A DNA stretch of 64,000 bases from the NCBI GenBank assembly GCA_039917935.1, contig JBDSIM010000247.1, positions 5,157-69,156 of the forward strand, read 5' to 3'. The notes below the pieces were generated by a model. That model searched no databases and had not been told where the DNA came from. It saw only the letters and a program-made list of their open reading frames with translations. Positions within the stretch are counted from its first letter, which is position 1, and the number at the start of each line of letters is the position of its first letter. The stretch comes from Chryseosolibacter sp039917935. GTDB taxonomy: Bacteria; Bacteroidota; Bacteroidia; Cytophagales; Cyclobacteriaceae. Shown piece after piece: positions 9,207 through 17,289 of the stretch. The position numbers were made by a program, and so were the translations under genes.

Positions 9207-9510
9207 CGGAAATGATGTTGCCTTCGTTGACGAAGCCATGCTCGAGATGGGCGACTTCTTGTCACAGATGACTGACGTGGATGGTTATCTGGTTGACGCG
9301 GAAATGCTAACTGCTCTGACGGTGGAAAAGGTGAACTTGTCGATGCCGATACAGCTTGATCTGCACGTGAGAGACGATGGTTCTGTTCTTCTGGGTGGGT
9401 CACCTCCCCTGTATTACACAGAGACAACATTTTCACCTGTATTCCACCAGTTAACGATCAATATAATAGCGAAGGAAAAAGAAAATCAGGAAAACGAATG
9501 GCGGCCGTAA
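9175..9510 (+). CDS. Uncharacterised small beta-rich protein
   Basis: This product of 111 residues has an acidic N-terminal half (MEELIDGPAPDGNDVAFVDE) and a C-terminal half of alternating hydrophobic strands (VNLSMPIQLDLHVRDDGSV, then TTFSPVFHQLTINI). I do not recognise a named family. It has no signal peptide. It overlaps the following gene by 13 bases, so the two are translationally coupled. No strong ribosome site precedes the ATG at 9175, which fits the idea that translation enters from the frame starting at 9012. Confidence 0.6.
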   Translation: MEELIDGPAPDGNDVAFVDEAMLEMGDFLSQMTDVDGYLVDAEMLTALTVEKVNLSMPIQLDLHVRDDGSVLLGGSPPLYYTETTFSPVFHQLTINIIAKEKENQENEWRP

Positions 9511-10232
9511 ACAAAGAGTGGAAACTGGAATCATTTATCGACTCCCTGGTGATAGAACTTGACAAAGCCAGAGAAATCCTGGCAGTAAAAGCTATCAACC
9601 GTCCCCTAACCTATACGGTCAAGGATGTCGGCATGGATTTAAATCTCTTTCCAACTTTCAACGGAAGTGAAGTGAGGTTCGTGACTGCGCAACCCGGTCA
9701 GACGGGGGCATCCAAACTATCGATTCAATTGGGCTCCATTACTGACCAGCAAATCAGACAAACTTCAAAGGAGCCGATGACAAGAGACAATATTTCGATC
9801 GAGGCTATTGATATGGATCCTGAAATGAAAAGGAATTTGCGCACGATGGGGATATCATCTGTGGATGACCTGGAGAAGATAGAGAAGAAAAATGTTGACC
9901 TGGAAAAACTGGGAAGTAAGAACGTCAGCTATAAGAACCTCGCGGATGTAATCAACAAGTCCAAACGTGGAAATCTTCCCCCTGTCGTCAGTAAAGTTAG
10001 TTTAAGTTTAAGCGAGGGAAACCCTGTATTAATAGTCGAGGGAAAGAATCTTCACGTAAATAGCAAATTTCCGCCGGTGGCTGTGGTCAACAGCAAGCTT
10101 GCGAATATTGTTGCGTCAGATTCAAATCAACTAAAAATCGAGGTGGATCCTGACAACATGCGTCAGGGTAAGAATGAACTTGTAATGACATTGGATCCCT
10201 ATGCGATCTTTAAATTGGAAATAAATAATTGA
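9498..10232 (+). CDS. Possible trypco2-like adaptor with HhH-like and TIG-like parts
   Basis: This 244-residue protein seems modular. Residues 1-90, with IDSLVIELDKAREI, then beta strands and LSIQLGSITDQQI, resemble by eye the trypsin-co-occurring domain 2 (trypco2) pattern seen in bacterial conflict systems; this match is tentative. Residues about 110-155 (MKRNLRTMGISSVDDLEKI) look like a helix-hairpin-helix-type unit. Residues 160-244 resemble an IPT/TIG beta-sandwich (PVLIVEGKNLHV). No signal peptide is present. Its position among protease-like genes would suit an adaptor, which is inference. Confidence 0.6.
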   Translation: MAAVNKEWKLESFIDSLVIELDKAREILAVKAINRPLTYTVKDVGMDLNLFPTFNGSEVRFVTAQPGQTGASKLSIQLGSITDQQIRQTSKEPMTRDNISIEAIDMDPEMKRNLRTMGISSVDDLEKIEKKNVDLEKLGSKNVSYKNLADVINKSKRGNLPPVVSKVSLSLSEGNPVLIVEGKNLHVNSKFPPVAVVNSKLANIVASDSNQLKIEVDPDNMRQGKNELVMTLDPYAIFKLEINN

Positions 10233-10236
10233 AAAT

Positions 10237-11832
10237 ATGGGCACACAGAAAGGTAAATTATTTGAGCTCGCCAAAATGTACCATACGTACCAAAACCAAA
10301 ATGTGCGAAATAAGAAGTTGAAGAATAAAAAGAAAACTGAAGAGGTGAAGGGGGAGCATTTTGATGAAGGTAAGTCCATCAGCCTGTCTTATAATTTTGA
10401 AATGTATCCTGAAGTTCTTTATGACTCACATCAGCGCCACGCACCGGTCTCGCAAATGAGTGTTTTTGAAGATGTTAAAAGTGAAGCTTTCTATGTAGAG
10501 CCTTTTGATGAGGAGACCGTCGAAATTCCGTATCGTGAAACCACGGACGAAGATGAGAAACTTGAAGGAATTGCTACGGGGTTTGGTGGCGATAGCGAGG
10601 AGATCGAGAGTATGGAAGAAGACGTGGAGAAGATGAAGGACATGGAAGGGAAACTGGATGACGTGTTTAAATCTGACGACGAGTCATCCGCCATGGAAGC
10701 AACAGACCTTGGTGGTATGAGTCATAAGAAGGCCGAGGATAATCAAACCGCAACAGGTCCGCCGGCGAAAGACGAAAAAATAAAGGAAGAAGTTAAGCCC
10801 TATGATGCAAGTGACGAAGAGTTTGCCAGGGATCTTGGCGCTATCCTAAAGGGACAAAAAGTGTATGATGCCGAGCAGAAGAAACCAGTAGGCGGACACG
10901 GATCAAGAGGACCTTCCGCTCATAGGGAGGAAATTGGCTTGCCAGCAAAATCATCAGCATACCAGGATGATATGCTGGACCCAAACAAGAATGAACACAT
11001 GATATTTGAAAAGATTGCGCAGAGCATGACGTACGCCAATTCATATGATCTGGGCTCCATCGCACTGAATGAGAAGTTTGAATTAATGGACGAGGAAATA
11101 GACAAGGATGAAGTAAGTAAAATCCTCAGGGATAAGAGGAGTAAAGCGGCTGACGATGCCGGAGACCTTGAAGGAGAATCCTCAACGACCATCAACGATT
11201 CCGCCGAGAGCATGGGAATTGAAAAATATGATCCTGCTGGTGCCCTGGATAACAATAATGGCGGGCGTCTCATAAAAGAAAATGTACTTCAGAAAGGTGA
11301 CCTTATCCTGACTTCGTCTTCGGGTGCCTTCGACATGATTGATGGGACTCTTGGATCCGAAAGTATCGCAGGCATTTATACCGGAAGCAACACGCTACTG
11401 ACAAAAGGTGACGGCGGCGCATTGGAAGAGAAAGCGCTCCAGCCCCATATAGGCAATAAGGGAGTGATGGTTGCACTTCGTCATCAGAATATTTCGTCGG
11501 AAAAAGCTTCGTCGATTGTTGATTCTCTTACAAAGCTACGCCCGGCCCCGGAGAAAAACCAGGCAGAGAACTGGTCGAAGATAAACTGTCCATCGATCAG
11601 CCTGCATCCGGATGTGTGTAATTCTGAAAACGTGACTGATAAGAAAAAATGCAACGTCTACGCGGGCAAGATACACCTCGGCACGATGGGCAATGACAGC
11701 TTTATGTGCGCGGAGTCTATAATCAATAGCTTCGAGAAAAACCAGTTGGGTTTTGTACCGCTTCTAACAAAAGAGCACAATGGAAGTTTGAAATATTTGG
11801 GTCATCTGAAAAACAAGGCAAAACATGAATAG
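10237..11832 (+). CDS. Protein with degenerate YiiX/NlpC-P60-like C-terminal domain
   Basis: The 531 residues comprise a basic N-terminus (1-35), a long acidic, probably disordered region (about 75-240), a helical segment with MIFEKIAQSMTYANSYDLG (255-273), and a C-terminal domain (about 345-525). The latter resembles permuted papain-like YiiX peptidases (C92): LQKGDLIL at 351-358, a strand-turn AGIYTG at 378-383, and a helix starting with Cys491 in FMCAESIINSF, where the nucleophile is expected. The His that usually precedes GIY is Ile377 here, so the domain may be inactive or use another residue. Several other cysteines (451, 461, 472) could form disulfides or a metal site. The gene overlaps the next by eight bases. 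Confidence 0.62.
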   Translation: MGTQKGKLFELAKMYHTYQNQNVRNKKLKNKKKTEEVKGEHFDEGKSISLSYNFEMYPEVLYDSHQRHAPVSQMSVFEDVKSEAFYVEPFDEETVEIPYRETTDEDEKLEGIATGFGGDSEEIESMEEDVEKMKDMEGKLDDVFKSDDESSAMEATDLGGMSHKKAEDNQTATGPPAKDEKIKEEVKPYDASDEEFARDLGAILKGQKVYDAEQKKPVGGHGSRGPSAHREEIGLPAKSSAYQDDMLDPNKNEHMIFEKIAQSMTYANSYDLGSIALNEKFELMDEEIDKDEVSKILRDKRSKAADDAGDLEGESSTTINDSAESMGIEKYDPAGALDNNNGGRLIKENVLQKGDLILTSSSGAFDMIDGTLGSESIAGIYTGSNTLLTKGDGGALEEKALQPHIGNKGVMVALRHQNISSEKASSIVDSLTKLRPAPEKNQAENWSKINCPSISLHPDVCNSENVTDKKKCNVYAGKIHLGTMGNDSFMCAESIINSFEKNQLGFVPLLTKEHNGSLKYLGHLKNKAKHE

Positions 11833-12649
11833 AATACTAGGATTACAAACTGAGCTCGACACGTTTAAACCTAAATTGAAACGTATGTCGAAGTCCGCGT
11901 CAATTTACTCGCACACCAGAGGTCCAAAATACTCTCTTGACAAGGCTACCCGATATTCGTTCGCAAAAACGCCGGCGGTGGCTGCCGGCTTGTTTGGCAT
12001 TGCGGGATTAACGGGTGTTGAGGCAGCCAACCTGGGATTAGGTGTCGCAGGTCTGCTTGCACCTGTATTCACCAAATCAGGATCACTGTCCATCAACTCT
12101 GACAAAGCACAGCGGTTGCTCACACCCCAGGCACGGCAAAAACTTTCAAGCAAGAACAAGCACACCTACACTTACCCGGTTCTCTGGGTCAACTTCGACA
12201 GGCCCCTCGGTGAATTTGCCGATGCGCTTATTGAAGTTACTTGGGAAGGTAATGACTACGGTGAGATCGGGGCTGCTTATGTGCGAAGAAATCTTCAAAA
12301 CACCACAGCATTTCCGAAATCATCACTTAATGTGAGCTTCACGAAGCTTGACAGGATACCACCCAATACGATGAAAGACCCGCGTGAGTGGCCGGTTGTT
12401 TTTGCATATGATGGAACTTTCGATCCATGGGGTAATGGACAGTTTGAGTTCCAGGGTGAGTTTGAGATCAACGCGTTTGGCGGACTCAAATTCAACAGGC
12501 ATGATGTAAAAAGTGTTTCATTGATGGATTTTGCAATTACCAGCAAGGCGACAGATATCGTTCAGAGAAAGAGCAACAGGGCCTATACAGTTCCTGCCCT
12601 GCCAGCCGATCAAAAGAAATACCTTCTTGAACAAATTGGCAATCCCTAA
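11825..12649 (+). CDS. Uncharacterised beta-rich protein sharing an N-terminal motif with its neighbour
   Basis: I do not recognise this 274-residue protein. Its N-terminus (MNRILGLQTELDTFK, then SASIYSHTR) aligns with that of the next gene (NRILSMNKELKSYK, then KSLYSIAR). A hydrophobic Gly/Ala-rich stretch at about 50-80 (AAGLFGIAGLTGVEAANLGL) could be a membrane-active or transmembrane segment. The rest appears beta-rich with many aromatic residues (LWVNFDRPLGEF, FDPWGNGQFEFQGEF). The gene starts inside the end of the previous one and ends 13 bases before the next. A pore-forming or structural role is possible but unproven. Confidence 0.65.
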   Translation: MNRILGLQTELDTFKPKLKRMSKSASIYSHTRGPKYSLDKATRYSFAKTPAVAAGLFGIAGLTGVEAANLGLGVAGLLAPVFTKSGSLSINSDKAQRLLTPQARQKLSSKNKHTYTYPVLWVNFDRPLGEFADALIEVTWEGNDYGEIGAAYVRRNLQNTTAFPKSSLNVSFTKLDRIPPNTMKDPREWPVVFAYDGTFDPWGNGQFEFQGEFEINAFGGLKFNRHDVKSVSLMDFAITSKATDIVQRKSNRAYTVPALPADQKKYLLEQIGNP

Positions 12650-12662
12650 AAAACAAGCGATC

Positions 12663-15086
12663 ATGGCAACCAACAGAATACTATCCATGAATAAAGAGCT
12701 GAAAAGCTATAAGCGCAATGGTAAACTGGTTAAGCAGAAATCCCTTTATTCGATTGCCCGCGATGACAGTGAAGGGAAGATGAGCGAAACCGTTGTGTCT
12801 GACGATGTTTTTGTCATTGATATTCTCGAATACTTTTTTAACAAGCGTTTGAATGAAAATCAGCTCACTAATGATTTGCGCGAGATGGCTGCAAAATGTT
12901 TGTGGGAAGCTACTAAGGCATCGAGGGCAATGGATATGGTACCGCGCCCACCAAAGGGTGTTCCTAATTTGAAGTGGTTGGTTCAGGAGGCTGTTCAGAT
13001 CGCCTTTCGAAGGGCGCGGAATAAGGGAATCTACAAAGTCGTGAAGAACACGGTAACACTTAAGTGGCGCTCCGCATTCAACATCGCCGTTATGGAAAGT
13101 GAAGCCGGAATTGCGCAAAGCGTTCTAACCCAGGAGATGACTGCTACCAATACCGCGCTGGTTGTGTTTTTGGAGAATACTGGCGCATTGCCCTTTCAAT
13201 GGGAGAGCAAAGTAGGTAAGATTGTTCAGGAAGGACTTGAGAAAGTCATTGATTACATAGCGGAGGAATTTTCAAAGTGGCTGAATAAGTTCGCGGACGC
13301 GAAGGGGAAAAAATATAGGGAAGTGATCATCCTGGAGGATGCGAAGGCAACTTATTCCAACCTGAAATCCACGTTACACGATTTGGCCAAACGAGAATTT
13401 GTGATCGATGTCTTCACGCTGGCCCATGGAGATAGTGCTTCCTTCAGTGGTTATAAAGGCGTGTCCATAACCGGATCAGATCTCAAAGCAATCAGGGACA
13501 CCTATGGTAAGCCGTTGCCTTTAAGAATAGTTTATATGATGAACTGCAAAGGTGGAGGTTTGAACGATGAGTGGTTGTACGTAGGTGCAAAAGCCTCGGC
13601 GGGTTCCATCAACAATAATTACATGCCGGAACCAATGATGTCCAAGTTCTGGAACAATTGGCTCAGGGGTGATAACTTCACAACAGCGGTTACGATTGCT
13701 TACGACGATTCTGTCAGGTTGATCAAAAGTACCATCGCCAAAGCAGAAGATTTTATACCGCTCGTTGGAGGAAAGATAAGAAAGGCATTAGAAGCGGAGA
13801 TCGATCCTTTGTTGGCCGATAGCAAGCCGAAGATCGAAGGAAACGGAGCAATCTCTATCGATACCGCCAGGCTGGCAGCGACTCAATCTTATTCACTTGC
13901 AGAAGCGTTCTTCAGCGAAGCCCAATACGGTACGGGCGAGCACGTTATTTCCGGGCTTGTAAGTGAATCCCCTGTTACTCCAACCTACCAACTGGATGTC
14001 AATGGAGTAAAATTCAGCTACGGCGAAGTAATTTCAATGGGTGATTTTTACGAGGAGTATGACCACATGGCTGCGGCAAGTGCTGCCGAACTGGGACGGA
14101 TTAAGACATTGATTGATAGAAGCAAACGATATTATGAAGGAAAGGTGTTATTCGGAAAGCCAGTAGGAACAGATCCAAATGATGATGATTGGCAAACGGC
14201 TACCACGAAGCGATACCTTAAACTAGCGGAAGAAAACTTTTCGCACTTTGCTCCCTCCGATAGCGCCTACCTTACTTTCACGAGCACAAAGGCGAGTAAT
14301 AAAAAGGAATGGGAAAGATATCACAGCAGAGCCCTGGATATCATGCGGAAGGGAACGAACAGTTCCGTGACCGACAAGGCACTGGCGGTAAATGCTTTCG
14401 GAGATCATTTTCTTACCGACGCCTTTTCTGCAGGGCACCTTGTTAACAAAGACGACCTCGCCCAATACTTCAAATCATTGGTAATGAGCGGTGGTAAAGT
14501 GAATGCGAATGGTACTACCATGTTTGGCAACATTGCTTCCAAAGCATTCACCGGGCCCTTGAAAAGCGCATTCAGTAAGTATGAAACTGTCGAATGGAAG
14601 GGCGTTGTCTTCAGGCCGAATATTGATTCGGCAGATCGGTTCAAAGCGTTGCTGATAGGGATCATGGAAAAAGAGCCGGATGTACTCGGAAAAACTATGG
14701 TAGCCAAACTCATTCATGACGCATTGAATACCCATTCCGGTGGTATTCCGGTTACCAACAACGTAGGTGACAAATGGAATTTAACAGGGGATGATACCTT
14801 GAATGCCACGAATCTTGACATCATTAGAAAGGCAGTAAAACGTTCCATCCGGAATTTGGTTGAAGCTGTTAATGATAAAAGTACAGCGAGCGTTTTCTAT
14901 AAAAAAGTATGGGATATCGCTCCTCGGCCGACGCCGGCAGCAGTTACCATTATCAAGAACGTAATTCGAAATTTCACCAATCCGTTGGGAACTGACATCG
15001 TCAATGGTGCGGACAAGTTATTGCAAAAGAATTACCAGACGTTGCTGGATGAGTTGGACAAAAGAAAAATATTGAAAATAGCATAA
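12663..15086 (+). CDS. Caspase-like / phospholipase-C-like fusion protein
   Basis: I chose the ATG at 12663 (807 residues) because upstream in-frame starts lie inside the previous gene and because this start gives the N-terminal motif shared with it. Residues 1-210 are helical. Residues about 215-350 resemble a clan CD (caspase-like) peptidase: a strand ending in VFTLAHGD with His255, and a second ending in IVYMMNCKGG with Cys295, the expected dyad. Residues about 445-700 resemble zinc-dependent phospholipase C/P1 nuclease-type bundles: MGDFYEEY, then Asp581, His582, Asp586 and His592 in GDHFLTDAFSAGH, and His685-Asp686. There is no signal peptide. The pairing suggests a protease with a membrane- or nucleic-acid-damaging domain. 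It is the last gene of the operon. Domain calls are by eye. Confidence 0.7.
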   Translation: MATNRILSMNKELKSYKRNGKLVKQKSLYSIARDDSEGKMSETVVSDDVFVIDILEYFFNKRLNENQLTNDLREMAAKCLWEATKASRAMDMVPRPPKGVPNLKWLVQEAVQIAFRRARNKGIYKVVKNTVTLKWRSAFNIAVMESEAGIAQSVLTQEMTATNTALVVFLENTGALPFQWESKVGKIVQEGLEKVIDYIAEEFSKWLNKFADAKGKKYREVIILEDAKATYSNLKSTLHDLAKREFVIDVFTLAHGDSASFSGYKGVSITGSDLKAIRDTYGKPLPLRIVYMMNCKGGGLNDEWLYVGAKASAGSINNNYMPEPMMSKFWNNWLRGDNFTTAVTIAYDDSVRLIKSTIAKAEDFIPLVGGKIRKALEAEIDPLLADSKPKIEGNGAISIDTARLAATQSYSLAEAFFSEAQYGTGEHVISGLVSESPVTPTYQLDVNGVKFSYGEVISMGDFYEEYDHMAAASAAELGRIKTLIDRSKRYYEGKVLFGKPVGTDPNDDDWQTATTKRYLKLAEENFSHFAPSDSAYLTFTSTKASNKKEWERYHSRALDIMRKGTNSSVTDKALAVNAFGDHFLTDAFSAGHLVNKDDLAQYFKSLVMSGGKVNANGTTMFGNIASKAFTGPLKSAFSKYETVEWKGVVFRPNIDSADRFKALLIGIMEKEPDVLGKTMVAKLIHDALNTHSGGIPVTNNVGDKWNLTGDDTLNATNLDIIRKAVKRSIRNLVEAVNDKSTASVFYKKVWDIAPRPTPAAVTIIKNVIRNFTNPLGTDIVNGADKLLQKNYQTLLDELDKRKILKIA

Positions 15087-15115
15087 CGTCGTACGCGAAC
15101 CCGAACGAATTTAAC

Positions 15116-15158
15116 CTTCAGGTTGATTGTTGCGTGATACGTTGCGATTAACCTGAAG
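15116..15158 (+). terminator. Long hairpin closing the operon
   Basis: CTTCAGGTT (15116-15124) pairs with AACCTGAAG (15150-15158), and the interior can pair further with some wobbles. A T-rich stretch follows, and the cupin gene starts 14 bases later. This probably ends or attenuates the transcript of the cluster. A protein-binding dyad in front of the cupin gene is an alternative. Confidence 0.5.
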
Positions 15159-15171
15159 TTTACTATATTTT

Positions 15172-15555
15172 ATGGCACTCTTTCATCACAAGCCTTTCCC
15201 TGAAAACCATGACTATCTCGCTCCAGACACTTCGGAGATACGTATCCTTCTTGACGTTCCAGGTGCTGGCCTGGCGCACTGTATCCTTCCTGCGGGAAAG
15301 ACATCTGTGGCCGTAAAGCATCAAACCGTAAATGAGATCTGGTATGTCACCTCTGGCTCGGGAGAGATCTGGCAGGGCCTAAACGGTGATCATGAATTTG
15401 CTGCGTTAAGACCGGGAGTTTCCCTGACGATCCAAACAGGAAATAGTTTTCAGTTTAAGAATACCGGAACTGGCGACCTCTGTATATTAATCACGACAGT
15501 ACCCAATTGGCCTGGTGCTCATGAGGCATTGCAGGTAAAAGGATATTGGTCGTAG
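15172..15555 (+). CDS. Small cupin-domain protein
   Basis: This 127-residue single-domain cupin has beta-barrel motif 1 (VAVKHQTVNEIWYVTSGSGE) and motif 2 region (RPGVSLTIQTGNSFQFKNTG). Only part of the usual metal-binding His/Glu set is visible, so enzymatic activity is uncertain. Such proteins bind or modify small molecules. It lies after the hairpin at 15116-15158 and is probably transcribed separately from the protease cluster. Confidence 0.8.
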   Translation: MALFHHKPFPENHDYLAPDTSEIRILLDVPGAGLAHCILPAGKTSVAVKHQTVNEIWYVTSGSGEIWQGLNGDHEFAALRPGVSLTIQTGNSFQFKNTGTGDLCILITTVPNWPGAHEALQVKGYWS

Positions 15556-15654
15556 GTCTTATAGGTCAAAAAGCAAAAGAGTTACCATTTCACTATATTG
15601 GTTTATTCAGTGTTAACCTGATTTCCGTCAGATAAAGTATAACAATTCTTATAA

Positions 15655-15756
15655 GTTTCCGAAACAGTTGTTCGCGCTACGTATGAGCAGCTTGAGCAAC
15701 GCTTTGAACCAATTCTTGAAGGATTGAAAAAGGAAATCGACAAGTCAACTCAATAA
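15655..15756 (+). pseudogene. Possible C-terminal gene remnant
   Basis: An open stretch without start codon reads TYEQLEQRFEPILEGLKKE and ends at TAA 15754-15756. The composition is protein-like (amphipathic helix, biased codons), while an in-frame stop sits just upstream. It could be the tail of a decayed gene or chance. Confidence 0.2.
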
Positions 15757-15844
15757 TTATGTCGATGTTCTTCAGGAAAAGTTTATGAAGATATCTTTCG
15801 GCAATAAACGTTACCTTTGACAATCATTTGAACCCGTAATTTTT

Positions 15845-16123
15845 ATGTACTCCAGATGCTGGCAAATAATAAAGGATGATTCTAAAAGAACCTTTGAAGT
15901 TTGTGGCCAGGCTTCCAATACAAATGCGTTTACCAACAAGACTGTTGCCTTGCAGCGTGCTGGCATGAATGTCAGCTGCGCAACACCGCCCGTGACGAAT
16001 AAAACTTCCAGTAAAGAGCTAATAAAAGTTACTAACTATACGCAAGAAAACGGTTTGCAGGAAAGACTTTTGAAACAGTTCCGGGAAATAATGAAGGAAT
16101 CGATCGATGATGAAAGCTTCTAG
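15845..16123 (+). CDS. Small conserved-looking hypothetical protein
   Basis: This 92-residue product has a beta-rich first half (RTFEVCGQASNTNAFTNKTV, then LQRAGMNVSCATPPV) and a charged helical end. It resembles small Bacteroidota proteins I have seen only as hypotheticals. No signal peptide or membrane segment is visible. It stands alone, with the divergent and convergent surroundings giving no clue to function. Confidence 0.5.
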   Translation: MYSRCWQIIKDDSKRTFEVCGQASNTNAFTNKTVALQRAGMNVSCATPPVTNKTSSKELIKVTNYTQENGLQERLLKQFREIMKESIDDESF

Positions 16124-16228
16124 TTTGTTGGGAAACCAGGAATTGGTATAGACAACAAATTTACTGTTGGCAAATAAACGCCCACGTGGCAATCTTCAAA
16201 CGTGGTGAGCCTCCGCCTCCCCGGATTA

Positions 16229-16786
16229 TCACAAAGGCACTTTCATTCTACTCCTTTTCTGATGCTCTGTCGGCGTTGACTTGACCACTTTCTTAAACTG
16301 CTTGTGAAAATACGAAAGGTTGTTAAACCCACTGTCCAGACATACTTCACTTACATTAAAGTCACCTTTGCTCAGCAGCTCGCATGCATACGCGATCCGA
16401 ATCTCCGTCAGGTATTGGAAATAACTCTTCCGTGTTCGGGTTTTAAAATATCTGCAAAATGCAACCGCCGAGTGATTCGGCAACGAGGCAACTTCTGATA
16501 ATGTGATCCGCTTCCGGAAATTCTCGATAGTGTAGTGGTAGACTTTATTGATCTTCTCCGAAGACTTTTCATGTACATCGCTGATATACGTCGCGGCGTT
16601 CAGATAAATGAATTCTTCGGACCGGGCCATTAGATCCAGAATTGACAACAGCGTCAATATAGAAGTTGTTCCATGCATACCCCGTATCAGCTGGAGCTTC
16701 TCCCCAATTTCCTCGCGGGTTTTTCCTACAAATTTCAGTCGGCTTATAGCAATGGAAGTGAACACTTTACTGTAGTCTGATTTCAT
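16229..16786 (-). CDS. AraC-family regulator lacking its sensor domain
   Basis: The 185 residues end in a typical AraC/XylS double helix-turn-helix (about 85-180; key parts LSEVASLPNHSAVAFCRYFK and VSEVCLDSGFNNLSYFHKQF). Bacteroidota AraC regulators of this type usually have about 290 residues with an N-terminal cupin. Here the frame begins at the linker helices (TREEIGEKLQLI), so the sensing half is absent. It is either a truncated gene or a small constitutive DNA-binding form. It is divergent from the small gene at 16851, with about 64 bases between. Confidence 0.78.
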   Translation of the reverse strand: MKSDYSKVFTSIAISRLKFVGKTREEIGEKLQLIRGMHGTTSILTLLSILDLMARSEEFIYLNAATYISDVHEKSSEKINKVYHYTIENFRKRITLSEVASLPNHSAVAFCRYFKTRTRKSYFQYLTEIRIAYACELLSKGDFNVSEVCLDSGFNNLSYFHKQFKKVVKSTPTEHQKRSRMKVPL

Positions 16787-16850
16787 AGTTTGAACTCATC
16801 GTGAAATCTTTTCCAGGGGATTATTTTATCTTGTGAGCGCATTATATACG

Positions 16851-17078
16851 ATGGACTTAAGTCCTGCAAAACTTAATTCAATGAAAGAAAGAGAACTGAT
16901 GAAACTGGAAGCAACGATCCGAATCAAAATGGAGGATATAAAAAATCAACGAGTGAGCGTGAAAGACTCCGGTATCGGTGGGTTAATGAATTCGTTAAAG
17001 AAAGTGGACGAGGCCCTTTATGATAAGATTCTTCCGGAATATAAAAAGATGGTCGCGGACTATAACATTTTCAAATAG
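16851..17078 (+). CDS. Small helical hypothetical protein
   Basis: This charged, all-helical protein of 75 residues (LEATIRIKMEDIKNQR, LMNSLKKVDEALYDKILPEY) has no recognised family. I prefer the ATG at 16851 over a GTG 18 bases earlier. It is divergent from the AraC-type gene and may share its control region. Confidence 0.4.
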   Translation: MDLSPAKLNSMKERELMKLEATIRIKMEDIKNQRVSVKDSGIGGLMNSLKKVDEALYDKILPEYKKMVADYNIFK

Positions 17079-17289
17079 GTGTAGCGTTAGAAACGATAAG
17101 CGGTTCAGGTTTATCAACTAAAAAATTTTCGGAACAGCAGTTGGTAGTTAGAATAATTTGGTAGAGCAGATTTCTAATCGTTATCCAATAAAAGCCGATG
17201 GCATGATTTTTTTATTGTCAATTAGCTTACGCTAGTCACGGATCAAGACCCTTTAGCATAGATAAAAATTAATTCCTCATTTAGACTTA

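Noticed and set aside
2170..15086. Extracellular contractile injection system or tailocin
   Set aside because: I saw no tube, sheath, baseplate, spike or AAA+ ATPase gene, which such systems require. Only the possible shared N-terminal signal recalls cargo loading.
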